From: Pristionchus mayeri | Taxonomy: Eukaryota; Nematoda; Chromadorea; Rhabditida; Neodiplogasteridae | Direction: 5' to 3' | DNA: 64,000 nucleotides | Assembly: GCA_036245805.1 (NCBI GenBank) | Contig: BTRK01000005.1 | Coordinates: forward strand, 36,127,469-36,191,468 | Part shown: positions 56,498 to 64,000 of the stretch, piece after piece | Layout of the letters: each line of letters starts with the position of its first letter | Position numbering within the stretch: the first letter of the stretch is position 1 | Program-made: the position numbers and the translations under genes | The notes under the pieces: model-generated | Databases searched by the model: none | Told to the model about the DNA's origin: nothing | The model's input: only the letters and a program-made list of their open reading frames with translations

Positions 56498-56916
56498 CTA
56501 GTAGGATGAATTGATGATTTGCATGATTCGATCTAGAATCGAAAGCTTCATTTGGTCCGAGTAAAGATCGTACTCGGGAGTCAACTACAAATAAATATCA
56601 CCACATTATCAATGAAAATCATTAAAAAGTAGTAAAAAATAGGAACTTACCTCAAGTGCACCGATCTCAGGAATAGTATCAAAACACATGAGGCAGTGAT
56701 TCTAAAAATGTATAATATATTGCACATCCATTTAAATTGCATTTGAAAAGTTTGAAGACTGAAGTTCTCTTGCTACAAGACCTAATATTTTACACTGATA
56801 AGTCGATAGAATACCTTTAGCTTATCGAGTCTGTATTCATCAGCGAGGTGAAGTTTCTCAGCGTTTGAGAACTGATGTGAACGGATGAGATGACTCTCGA
56901 TGGTCAAGAGAACTTT
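56498..56916 (-). pseudogene. 3' exons of BATH gene M5, cut by the Polinton
   Basis: Exon 9 (56916-56815, IESHLIRSHQFSNAEKLHLAD), exon 10 (56701-56651) and exon 11 (56584-56498, TPEYDLYSDQMKLSILDRIM, TAG) are intact. The exon that should come next upstream (DRFQM) is absent. Polinton-type sequence begins within about 100 bp of exon 9. The rest of the gene may lie beyond the far end of the Polinton, outside the window. Confidence 0.75.
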
Positions 56917-56944
56917 CTAAAATATTAATTTTTAAAACAGTAGT

Positions 56945-57690
56945 ATAGTATGTTAAGGCCTTCCACGCCCCGCCCCTTTTTTCAAGGTCGTCTCAACTGA
57001 CCCGCCCCTTTTTTGAATATTTCCTATGTTTATTGCAAATTAAAAACCTTACTAACGGACCATTCAAACATACTGAATTTAATTACTGTATTGCTCAATA
57101 GAAACATGGCCTTTCTGCCTAATTACTGTAATTAACCAACCACCCACAAAACATTTATCCAACAACAATAAATTCACTCCTTACCTCTAGGTTCAATGCA
57201 ATCCTTCCCTCTAGGTGTTAGTACTTTTGGGGGTGATAGCATCTTTGGGGGTTTTATTACCCCCTTCCCCCCCCTTCCCCCCTTCCCTCCGGCGGCGGCG
57301 GCGGGTGTGTTGGTTCTGAGCCTCAATAGCCTGCGAAGCTGGTCAAAAGTGAAAGGGCGAGAAATCGCACCATTCAATGGCACGAAACGCTCTCTTTCAC
57401 TTTTTATTTTGGACTTTGGATTGATCAGTTTGATTAATACCTTCTGTGAGGTTTTTAACTTTTGATCTGTGGTGGCTTTCGGTTATTTCTGAAATTTTCG
57501 TAAACCCTTCTGTTTTTTGTGCGCTTTTTTGCGGTTGCGAACTTGCTAGCCTGCGATTTCACATTGCCGCACATAACCACCAAGCCAACTTACCACGGAA
57601 TATTTAAATGTTATACAACATTAAATATTAATGAAAATAGTTATAAATTGATTAAAATTATTTTAATATTTAGTTAAGAAGCTACATCAA
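56945..57690. other. Left terminal region of the Polinton
   Basis: Non-coding by my reading. It contains repeated CGCCCCTTTTTT, then a G/C-rich patch with runs of C and a GGC repeat (57240-57305). It probably includes the terminal inverted repeat. Confidence 0.5.
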
Positions 57691-57972
57691 ATGTCAATTT
57701 ACCTCCTTATTTTGCTATCCTGCTGTTTTCTTGCGTTTGCAAGCGAAGAATGGATAAGTGACGATGAGTCACTTCTTTTTGAACATGATACCCTATTTCA
57801 TATCAATAAAGAAAATCGAGTAAGACTTTTGCAAAATATTCAGGGTTACCTCTTTGACAACTTTACCAAAATAATTTTCTTCAAGCATGGTGGTATAGTC
57901 TACTCCTCGTATGATAACTTGCCAGTCTCAGACTCCACTCAGAAATTTTATATAAAGTGTTCACTTTTTTGA
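57691..57972 (+). CDS. Small secreted-type protein of unknown function
   Basis: 93 residues. The N terminus is a clear signal peptide (LLILLSCCFLAFA), followed by an acidic segment (EEWISDDESLLFEHD) and a mixed fold with no Cys pattern. I do not recognise it. It could be a truncated remnant of a larger Polinton gene. It lies first in the + strand series. Confidence 0.45.
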   Translation: MSIYLLILLSCCFLAFASEEWISDDESLLFEHDTLFHINKENRVRLLQNIQGYLFDNFTKIIFFKHGGIVYSSYDNLPVSDSTQKFYIKCSLF

Positions 57973-58113
57973 CTTCGCTCACAAGTGTTGCCTTGCTAGC
58001 TTACTGTAGCATACTGCGTAGAAACCTCGAATCAGCAAGTACAGCACGCAGACTTGAAAAGTTAAAAGCGCCATTGACTACAAAAGAAGTCTTTCACCGA
58101 GGAGTCGCTTGCA

Positions 58114-58392
58114 ATGAGTAACTGGACTACGCCTTCGTTCTCTTCTCCCGCTTACCCCCTCATCTACAAAACATTTCATCCGGATGAGCCTGCTGGTCTC
58201 GCGCGACTCATCGAACTGATCGTCTTCCTTCGTCAAGGACCAATGTCAATCGGTTGCTTAACTGACATTCTTCGTGATATTAACGAGAGCGTTTTTCAAA
58301 CAGACTTGACGACGTTTATTCAAAAGAATTGCCCAAGCATTGCATTCATTGTTGTTGACGGGATAGTTAAATGCAAATTTTTGAATAGATAG
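58114..58392 (+). CDS. Small Polinton protein, winged-helix-like
   Basis: 92 residues, unrecognised. The pattern LARLIELIVFLRQGPMSIG, then TDLTTFIQKNCPSIAF and a final VVDGIVKC strand resembles a winged helix of the LOTUS type, by eye only. It lies just before the protease with a 15-nt gap. Confidence 0.5.
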   Translation: MSNWTTPSFSSPAYPLIYKTFHPDEPAGLARLIELIVFLRQGPMSIGCLTDILRDINESVFQTDLTTFIQKNCPSIAFIVVDGIVKCKFLNR

Positions 58393-58407
58393 TCCATTCC
58401 TACTACT

Positions 58408-58866
58408 ATGAATTCTGTGGAAATTCACAATTTACTGTCTCATATTCCGTCATTTTTAGGCGTATTCCCCTCTGATTATTTGCCTACAACTATCAAAAAA
58501 ACTGGAACTTATGGTTTTGTTGTCAACACGGATACAGTAAATGAACCTGGGACGCACTGGTTGGCTGTGGTAGTCCAAAGTGGGACGTGCTATTATTTTG
58601 ATTCATTTGGAGGTTCGCCCAAAGTGAAAAACATCCGCGCTTTTTGTGACAACTTTAACACGTGCTACTTTAATCGTGAGAAACACCAGCAAATTCAAGA
58701 GAACACATGCGGGGCCTACAGCGTTTTTGTCATAAACGAAATGTTATTTCACAAAAAGTCCTTTCGTTCAGTCGTCTCCACGTTTCATCGTATAAAAAGA
58801 GACGATAATTACGTGCGTAAGTACCTCAAACGCAATTTTTCCTTTCATTTGCCCCATCTACAGTGA
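58408..58866 (+). CDS. Adenain-like cysteine protease (Polinton)
   Basis: 152 residues. Catalytic residues are visible in the order of the adenovirus maturation protease: His50 in PGTHWLAVVV, Asp65 in YYFDSFGG, a Gln near 94-97, and Cys101 in ENTCGAYSVF. Length is somewhat below adenovirus protease (about 200). In Polintons this enzyme is thought to process capsid precursor proteins. The reading frame is intact. Confidence 0.85.
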   Translation: MNSVEIHNLLSHIPSFLGVFPSDYLPTTIKKTGTYGFVVNTDTVNEPGTHWLAVVVQSGTCYYFDSFGGSPKVKNIRAFCDNFNTCYFNREKHQQIQENTCGAYSVFVINEMLFHKKSFRSVVSTFHRIKRDDNYVRKYLKRNFSFHLPHLQ

Positions 58867-58887
58867 TCGAGAGTTGTTGTGTCGACA

Positions 58888-59163
58888 ATGCCCTCTAATT
58901 GTTCCATTTGCCAGACAGCTCAAGTCGCAGACCTTGCCAGACATATGAGCGAAAGCCACTCAAAGATCTATTGCGTTGTCTGTAATCGAGTATTTTCTTC
59001 GACATTCTCAAGGAATCGTCACGAAAAGGTTCATCAAACCGTCGTTGATCGTCGTCGCCGTCGACCAGTCCAGAAAAAGCTATTCTCATTTGCAACCTTG
59101 GAGTCTACAAAAGCCCAACAGACGAAACTATTTCAGTTCAAGTTGTTTCACCACAATGAATAG
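58888..59163 (+). CDS. Small protein with two C2H2 fingers
   Basis: About 91-94 residues, depending on the start (58879 by an alternative codon, ATG at 58888). Two Cys-x2-Cys...His-x4/3-His units are seen (CSICQ...HMSESH and CVVCNRVF...HEKVH), then a basic run of Arg and a Lys/Gln-rich tail. It probably binds nucleic acid. It lies directly after the protease. Confidence 0.6.
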   Translation: MPSNCSICQTAQVADLARHMSESHSKIYCVVCNRVFSSTFSRNRHEKVHQTVVDRRRRRPVQKKLFSFATLESTKAQQTKLFQFKLFHHNE

Positions 59164-59452
59164 TCTAGTTATCCGTCATTCAGGATTTCTGCTAAAAGTT
59201 CTTAAACATACCCGTTTAGCCATTAAACAAGCCAACAAATCGGAAATTAACTGCCTTGTCGAACTTCTTTTCAACATCCACAAAATTGCATTTAATCGTT
59301 CAGAACGAAACGCAATTGTGAATTTTCTACCAATTATTCGACATATTGGCAAGTGTAGGGACGCCAAAAAAGCCCGTGATCTGTTGTTAACATTTGCTCA
59401 TCATTTCATTCGAATAATTGTCCAAGTTGTTTTGTCGTCTACAAGTAAATGA
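59158..59452 (+). CDS. Conserved small helical Polinton protein
   Basis: 98 residues from the ATG at 59158, overlapping the end of the previous gene by a few bases. It is helical, with FNIHKIAFNRSERNAI and a basic patch IGKCRDAKKARDLLL. The pattern agrees with a small protein common in Polintons whose function is not known to me. Confidence 0.55.
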
Positions 59453-60180
59453 TGAAATATGCGTTACGAGTTCAGCCGTTTGTTGCCGTCACACAAAAAG
59501 AAGCAAATGCGATAGAGATGGAGCGCACACTCGATACAATTGTTCAACGAAAAGATCTCAATCCCCATATGAGAATGAAGTTATATCAAGATAGACTTGC
59601 TCGTCTCATCAACTATAGAAGAGAAAATGAACTGAGAGACGACCGATCTGAATCGAATACTAACGTTGTTACCCCTGACATCTCCGAGCCTCTCATAGAC
59701 TTTGACACCACTGTACCTCTACAGTCGCTTATCGATGAGTATGAAGTTGTTTCAACTCAAGGAGATACATCGCGTGAAGATGTGCGAACTGAACTGCCGT
59801 CTGTGAACAATCGCTTTATTCCTCTTCCCACCACAACCACTATTCCTACATTTAGGCCTCCAAAGAAACAACCCGTTGCCATACCCCTGTCGACCAGAAC
59901 ACAAGTGTTAAAGCCTCCTTGTCCTAGGGTTCTAAGTGGTAAAGTTCCAATTAAACAAGCAGCTTCTAAGCCATCGACAACGGCAGCAGTCAGGAGACCA
60001 CGTGTTGCTGAAGCTCAAACTCCTACTTGGGCAAGACCTACTAAATCATCCCGTCTACATCGAGTTCAAGACGGATACGGCGTTTTCGGAAGACTATATG
60101 TTAGGACTTGGCCTTGGTTGTATATTACGAGTGATAAACAAGAATTTAAAAATGTTGAAACGTCTGTTCTACAACCTTAA
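59449..60180 (+). CDS. Polinton protein with helical N-terminal and disordered tail
   Basis: 243 residues, overlapping the previous stop by 4 nt. The first 60 residues (VQRKDLNPHMRMKLYQDRL) match the pattern of a conserved Polinton protein that opens with a charged helical hairpin. The remainder is Thr/Pro/Arg-rich and probably disordered. The end overlaps the integrase in another frame, so the last third may be read-through. Confidence 0.6.
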   Translation: MMKYALRVQPFVAVTQKEANAIEMERTLDTIVQRKDLNPHMRMKLYQDRLARLINYRRENELRDDRSESNTNVVTPDISEPLIDFDTTVPLQSLIDEYEVVSTQGDTSREDVRTELPSVNNRFIPLPTTTTIPTFRPPKKQPVAIPLSTRTQVLKPPCPRVLSGKVPIKQAASKPSTTAAVRRPRVAEAQTPTWARPTKSSRLHRVQDGYGVFGRLYVRTWPWLYITSDKQEFKNVETSVLQP

Positions 60181-61051
60181 CGAACCTACAGTATTCTCGT
60201 CACATGGACCGCTGCAAAAGGCTAGTAAATTGTCCGTCAAAAAGGTGGAAAAGTTCCTCGAAACTCAACCCGTTTACTCGAGACATAAGCAAGTTAGATA
60301 CAAATTTCCTCGTCGTCAAACAAAAGGCGATTACATATTTTCCCATGTTTAAGTAGATTTAATAGATTTGAGTTCCTTTTCACGACAAAACAAGGGACAT
60401 CGCTATGCTCTATCCATGATTGATTGTTACAGTAGGTTCGCATTCATTATTCCCCTACACAGAAAAACAGGGCAAGAGGTAGCCGCCGCCTTAGAGGACA
60501 CATTCGAGAAGCTAAAGTTGTACTCTACTTTCCTAATTAATGATCGTGGAAAAGAGTTTGTAAATGCTAGAGTCAAGGAATACCTCAACTCTCGACATAT
60601 CAACCTCATTCATCCAAATTCAGATATCAAGTGCGCAGTTGTTGAACGTTTCAATAGGACTTGGGAGACGCGTCTCTTCAAATACCTCACCGCCAATAAA
60701 ACCAAAAAGTGGATTGACGTTGCTGAAAAGCTAACTACCGCAATAAATAACTCACACCATCGAATGATAAAGTGCACGCCGCAACAAGTGTTTTCTGGTC
60801 TAAAGTCACCCGACGAATCATCGTCGCGAAGACCTCCTTTCAAAAAAGCAAAGTACCGGATTGGCGAGATGGTTCGAATGAGTCTGAAAAATAGAGCATT
60901 TCGTAGCGGTTACGAATCGGGATGGACGGAAGAAGTCTTGCAAATAGTTCAAGCAATCAACGGTTCACCACCAATATATCGTTTGGTTGATCAAGCGCGA
61001 GAAGAAATTACGGGAATAGTTTATGAGCAAGAAATTGTTCGAGCTGCATAA
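59936..61051 (+). pseudogene. Polinton integrase with an in-frame stop
   Basis: A single frame with one TAA at 60350-60352. Before it lies the N-terminal integrase region (KVEKFLETQPVYSRHK). Immediately after it comes the rve core: VDLIDLSS (first catalytic Asp), INDRGKEF (second Asp) and VVERFNRTWETR (catalytic Glu). The C-terminal part (YRIGEMVRMS, GWTEEVLQIV, YEQEIV) is the small beta domain typical of Polinton integrases. It would insert the element into the genome. The stop separates the zinc-binding part from the catalytic core, and an internal start after it would lose the first Asp. Confidence 0.85.
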
Positions 61052-61165
61052 CTCGGGCTGCCCCCCCTAGGGAACCCTAGGGAAACCCCTAGGGCCCTAC
61101 AAAGGCCCTAGGGCCCTAGGGAACGCTCAGTTCCCGGGAGGGGCCTTTGGCCCCTAGGACCCCCC
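61052..61165. terminator. GC-rich palindromic patch between convergent genes
   Basis: About seven CCTAGG/CCCTAGGG units in 110 bp plus runs of C, between the integrase stop and the capsid stop. It may fold and end both transcripts. The role is inferred from position only. Confidence 0.4.
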
Positions 61166-61212
61166 CCCCTTTTCTTTGGTTGTATTTTTACTTGTAAAGT
61201 TAAACTATTTAT

Positions 61213-63091
61213 TTACATGAGCGCGTCAACGTGAGGTACACGGTTATCGTCAATGGTGAATACAGAATCATGCTCACAATGAAGAAGGCAATATAGGCCT
61301 GGTTCGGGAACAGCCTTGTTAAATTTGATATTGAGACTTGTCGTTCCGAGGCTGATTAGGTCGAATGTCTCAGAGTCTACAGGGTGTCCAAAAAGTATTG
61401 TTACACGGATAAAACCATGTATCTTTCTTTAAAAGCAACATAGACAACTCAAACGGGGCACAGTATTTATCAGTGACCATATGAACATAACAATGCACGA
61501 TCACTCGATCTGGCCTCCATTGGCCGCGATGACCTCTCTGAGACGACGAGGGACCGAGTCGATGACGGCCCGCAGGTAAGGGACGTCGATCTTCTCCCAT
61601 GCCTTGAGAAGGGCTGCCTTGAGGGAATCGCGGTTCTTGTGGCGAGTAGAGCAGGCCTCCTTCTCCAACACTGACCAAATGCTGAAGTCCAAAGGGTTGA
61701 GATCGGGGGAGTTCGAGGGCCATTCCTCACTCGAGATGAAGTCGGGCAGATGGGCGCGACACCATGCCTGCGTCACTTTTGCCGAGTGAGCAGGCGCTGA
61801 ATCCTGTTGGAAGGTCCAGCGAGCCCCTTTGAAGTGGGAGCGGGACCAGGGGAGAAGGGCCTTCTGGAGAATTGCCCTGGTGTAGTACTCCTTGTTGATC
61901 TTGACCCCGGGATCCACGAACACGAGAGGAGTCTTGCCCGTCGAGCACACACCAGCCCAAACCATCAGTGCCTGGGGGTGGGCAATGCGAGAGATGGTTC
62001 TACCTCTGGCGTCAGCTTGCTGAGGAGACTTGGCGATGATCCTGGTGTTCTGACTGTTGTAGACCTCCTCGACTGAGAACAGCTTCTCGTCAGAGTAAAG
62101 CTCAAACGTGTTATTACAGGTTTTGACAACTCGACCTACATGTTAAAAAAATTCGCGTTTCAAAAGTGTAACAATACTTTTTGGACACCCTGTAGGTTTG
62201 CAGAAATTTCGAATACAAAAAAGGCGCATCAATTCTTGAACATTTCCCTTGAAATCCCGTTGTTGTCCAAAGCGCGACCCATTCCCGTCCCTTCTAGCAT
62301 ATTGAGGTAGGCCGGCATATGCAAGTCCTTTTCAAAATCAAGATTGAGTGGTCGGGAAGGAATGGTTCTACCGCCACATTCAATAAACGCATCCTTCACG
62401 TCAAAGTGTTGAAAGTTGAAAGGCATTTTGACGTGAGATCCAATGTAGGATTGTGCATCAACCATGCACAGGATCACTCTCTTTGGAAGTGCTGAAGTGA
62501 GCAAACGGCACTCTGGTGCATCAAAACGTCCAGGAGCAACAAAGAAACTACGCATTTCTTTTGTGAGCGGATAGGCTATCATCTTTTCCCGTTTTAGAAG
62601 CTGTTCTATAGCAAGGGATGTTGAATCATGAAGTTCGTACTCGTGAAGGAGAAGCTTACGAGAGTAGTGTCTTTGGTTGCCTTGTCAAAATTGAGCTCAG
62701 TCTCTATGATGCTTCTCCAAGCGTAAAGCGGCGAGGAATCTTCCACAAGAACGCTATTGATGTAAACTTGGAACTGCTTGAAAAGAGTCTTGCCGATCAA
62801 TTGACAAAATGCAATGGGTAGTTTTTCGTTATTCTTAACCTCCATCTTTTTACCATTTTTGTCTCTAATACCAATGGTAAATTGAATGTAACTGCGTTGA
62901 AGGTTGAGAAAGCTCTTTTGCAAATTATAACGCCATTCAAGGGGGCCCTGATGTCCGGTAGAAAACGAGTTTGTAAGTGGACATTCGACGTAACGACTGC
63001 TGACAACACCTACTGAAGTATCAGGGATGCTAAACAGGTCAAGCTCTGGAGCAGTGGTCTTTTTTGACTTGGGATTAATAATTTTCTGCAT
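61213..63091 (-). pseudogene. Polinton major capsid protein gene, broken
   Basis: On the minus strand the first part (63091-62606) encodes the first jelly-roll (LEWRYNLQKSFLNLQRSY, QVYINSVLVEDSS). A frameshift with apparent loss of the middle follows. A second part (62582-62229) has the later jelly-roll (MPFNFQHFDVKDAFIECG, PLNLDFEKDLHMPAYL). It is stopped by TGA at 62231-62229, and then the gene is split by a mariner insertion. The C terminus is read at 61377-61213 (LNIKFNKAVPEPGLYCLLH). The family is the double-jelly-roll protein long annotated in invertebrates as F54H12.2-like. The gene cannot make a full protein. Confidence 0.8.
61380..62192 (-). mobile_element. Truncated DD37D mariner (maT-type) element
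   Basis: Inverted ends CAGGGTGTCCAAAAAGTATT are flanked by TA (61378-61379 and 62193-62194). The transposase reads from about 62115 to the stop at 61501 and lacks its N-terminal DNA-binding part. YSDEKLF holds the first Asp, QQDSAPAH the second and NSPDLNPLDFSIW the third. The spacing of the last two, 37 residues, gives DD37D. At 813 bp it is non-autonomous. It interrupts the capsid gene. Confidence 0.85.
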
Positions 63092-63462
63092 TATGGGGCT
63101 GGAACAAAGTATGACCGATTTTCCTTAGGAATAACTATTGCGCTATCGAGTCTTTTACGTTTGCCAAGACCTGTTAGATTACGGATAGTTCGCCTACCGG
63201 CTCGCTTAAATGCAGATGAAGCCGTCGATCCGTTGAGAACGTCCGATGCGACGCTTTCTGCGGCCTGCGTCACTTGTCTGCCTACGGGAGATTCTAGAAA
63301 ATATGGGATTGCGATTCGAAGTCGTTTAACGACTCCTGCTGTCCCTCTACCTCGTTGATTACGAAATCCTATGAACCTAGGTGACCCTCGACCGGTTTGG
63401 TTATGCAAAATACTAGTGAAGTTAACTTTATCGTAGTCGAAAAGTTCTGAACAGTCTTTCAT
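63091..63462 (-). CDS. Basic virion-type protein of the Polinton
   Basis: About 123 residues from the ATG at 63462. A Gly/Arg-rich first half (GRGSPRFIGFRNQRGRG) is followed by a helical part (VGRQVTQAAESVASDVL) and a basic tail (LTGLGKRKR). The pattern agrees with small Arg/Gly-rich proteins next to Polinton capsid genes, perhaps DNA-associated core proteins (inference). Its stop touches the start of the major capsid gene. Confidence 0.55.
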   Translation of the reverse strand: MKDCSELFDYDKVNFTSILHNQTGRGSPRFIGFRNQRGRGTAGVVKRLRIAIPYFLESPVGRQVTQAAESVASDVLNGSTASSAFKRAGRRTIRNLTGLGKRKRLDSAIVIPKENRSYFVPAP

Positions 63463-64000
63463 GGCTTGATTTTGATAAAATGCAAAGTACAAATGGTAGT
63501 TCCGTAGTGGAATTTTATAGGTTTTCCAAAGGCATCGCAAATGTCAATACGAATAGTGTCTATAACTTCCTTATTGATTGAGAAATGCTGAATAGGGTTA
63601 CAGACAGCAGAAACGTTTGAATTCTGTTGATCAGGGGATGTTGGAATAATCCGTAGTAGCTGCGACTTACTGTTTCCCACTACTGAAGGTTCAACACAGT
63701 CAGCATATACAAAGATTGTTGAAACGTTATTGTTAAAATCGATAGAGTATGGGGCGATATTCTTTGATTGATGAAACATGAGTGTTTCAGAGCCTGATTG
63801 CGTTGAAAATCCACAAACATACGCAAGTTCATGCGATAGTTCGAGACTGTTGAGAAGGTTCTTGTTAATTGAAACTACGATCCGATGTAGAAGTGGATCA
63901 AAGTCAAAAGAAAATCCATGCTTTGAATATTGTTCTTGAGCGCGACCAAGTGAGTAACTACGCACATTTGCTTGGTTGGCTATCCTTTTGGAATCGGCTG
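63459..64000 (-). CDS. Polinton minor capsid (penton-like) protein, partial
   Basis: The frame is open to the right window edge, so the N terminus is outside. The last part holds TIFVYADCVEPSVVGNSKS and DTIRIDICDAFGKPIKF, ending TLHFIKIKP. These match the C-terminal pattern of the single-jelly-roll capsid protein of Polintons. The stop overlaps the start of the next gene by 4 nt. Confidence 0.7.
   Translation of the reverse strand, partial: ADSKRIANQANVRSYSLGRAQEQYSKHGFSFDFDPLLHRIVVSINKNLLNSLELSHELAYVCGFSTQSGSETLMFHQSKNIAPYSIDFNNNVSTIFVYADCVEPSVVGNSKSQLLRIIPTSPDQQNSNVSAVCNPIQHFSINKEVIDTIRIDICDAFGKPIKFHYGTTICTLHFIKIKP

Larger units (their letters stand above)
56945..64000. mobile_element. Maverick/Polinton, right part outside the window
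   Basis: A self-synthesising virus-like DNA transposon, identified by adenain-like protease, retrovirus-type integrase with a Polinton C-terminal domain, and double- and single-jelly-roll capsid proteins. The left end is placed by where M5 stops. Its exact terminus cannot be fixed because the matching inverted repeat is out of view. Protease, small proteins and integrase are on +, capsid genes on -, converging near 61.1 kb. DNA polymerase B and the packaging ATPase are not in the visible part. In-frame stops and an internal mariner insertion indicate an inactive copy. Confidence 0.85.

Noticed and set aside
57174..57465. Gly- or Pro-rich frames on both strands
   Set aside because: Explained by the GC-rich low-complexity patch in the Polinton terminal region.

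Overview
The window looks like AT-rich chromosomal DNA of a nematode (Caenorhabditis/Pristionchus-type rhabditid; species not determined). The evidence is a tandem expansion of MATH-BTB (BATH) genes, very short introns with TTTCAG/TTTTAG acceptors, start codons placed just after a splice-acceptor-like AG, a SUMO sequence closest to nematode SMO-1, mariner elements, and a Maverick/Polinton.

Left block (1-29.5 kb, + strand): ten BATH-type genes or remnants in head-to-tail order. The standard gene has 11 exons and encodes about 315 residues: MATH in exons 1-4, linker in exon 5, BTB in exons 6-8, and a C-terminal helical part in exons 9-11. Gene 1 lacks MATH and continues in frame into a complete SUMO module with a diglycine. 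Gene 3 carries a 645-bp duplication of BTB exons and the first SUMO exon, and then a three-deep nest of transposons. Genes 2, 4, 7 and 8, and probably 9, are broken. Genes 6 and 10 read as intact despite large palindromic elements in their introns.

Middle block (30.8-41.1 kb, - strand): one unrecognised gene with at least 19 exons, coding an acidic N terminus with a SUMO-interaction-like motif, a long coiled coil, and a C2H2 finger of the H-x5-H kind. Its coiled coil has grown by tandem duplication of a pair of 63-nt exons (42 residues per pair). A non-LTR retrotransposon, an internally deleted mariner and a tRNA-like SINE sit in its introns, and a larger mariner-type element lies just upstream.

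Right block (43.8-57 kb, - strand): four BATH genes (M1-M4) and the 3' part of a fifth (M5). M1 and M3 are pseudogenes; M2 and M4 look usable.

Right end (about 56.95 kb to beyond 64 kb): a Maverick/Polinton inserted in an intron of M5. It has protease, zinc-finger, conserved small proteins and integrase on +, and capsid genes on -, and it is decayed by stop codons and a DD37D mariner insertion. Its far end is outside the window.

Thirteen BATH genes or pseudogenes have the same short signal upstream of the start: a GATG...CATC stem-loop followed by TAYCTT. This matches the published Ur element (stem-loop plus UAYYUU) that directs SL2 trans-splicing inside nematode operons. Together with poly(A) signals about 120-165 bp before the next start codon, this suggests that the BATH arrays are transcribed as operons.
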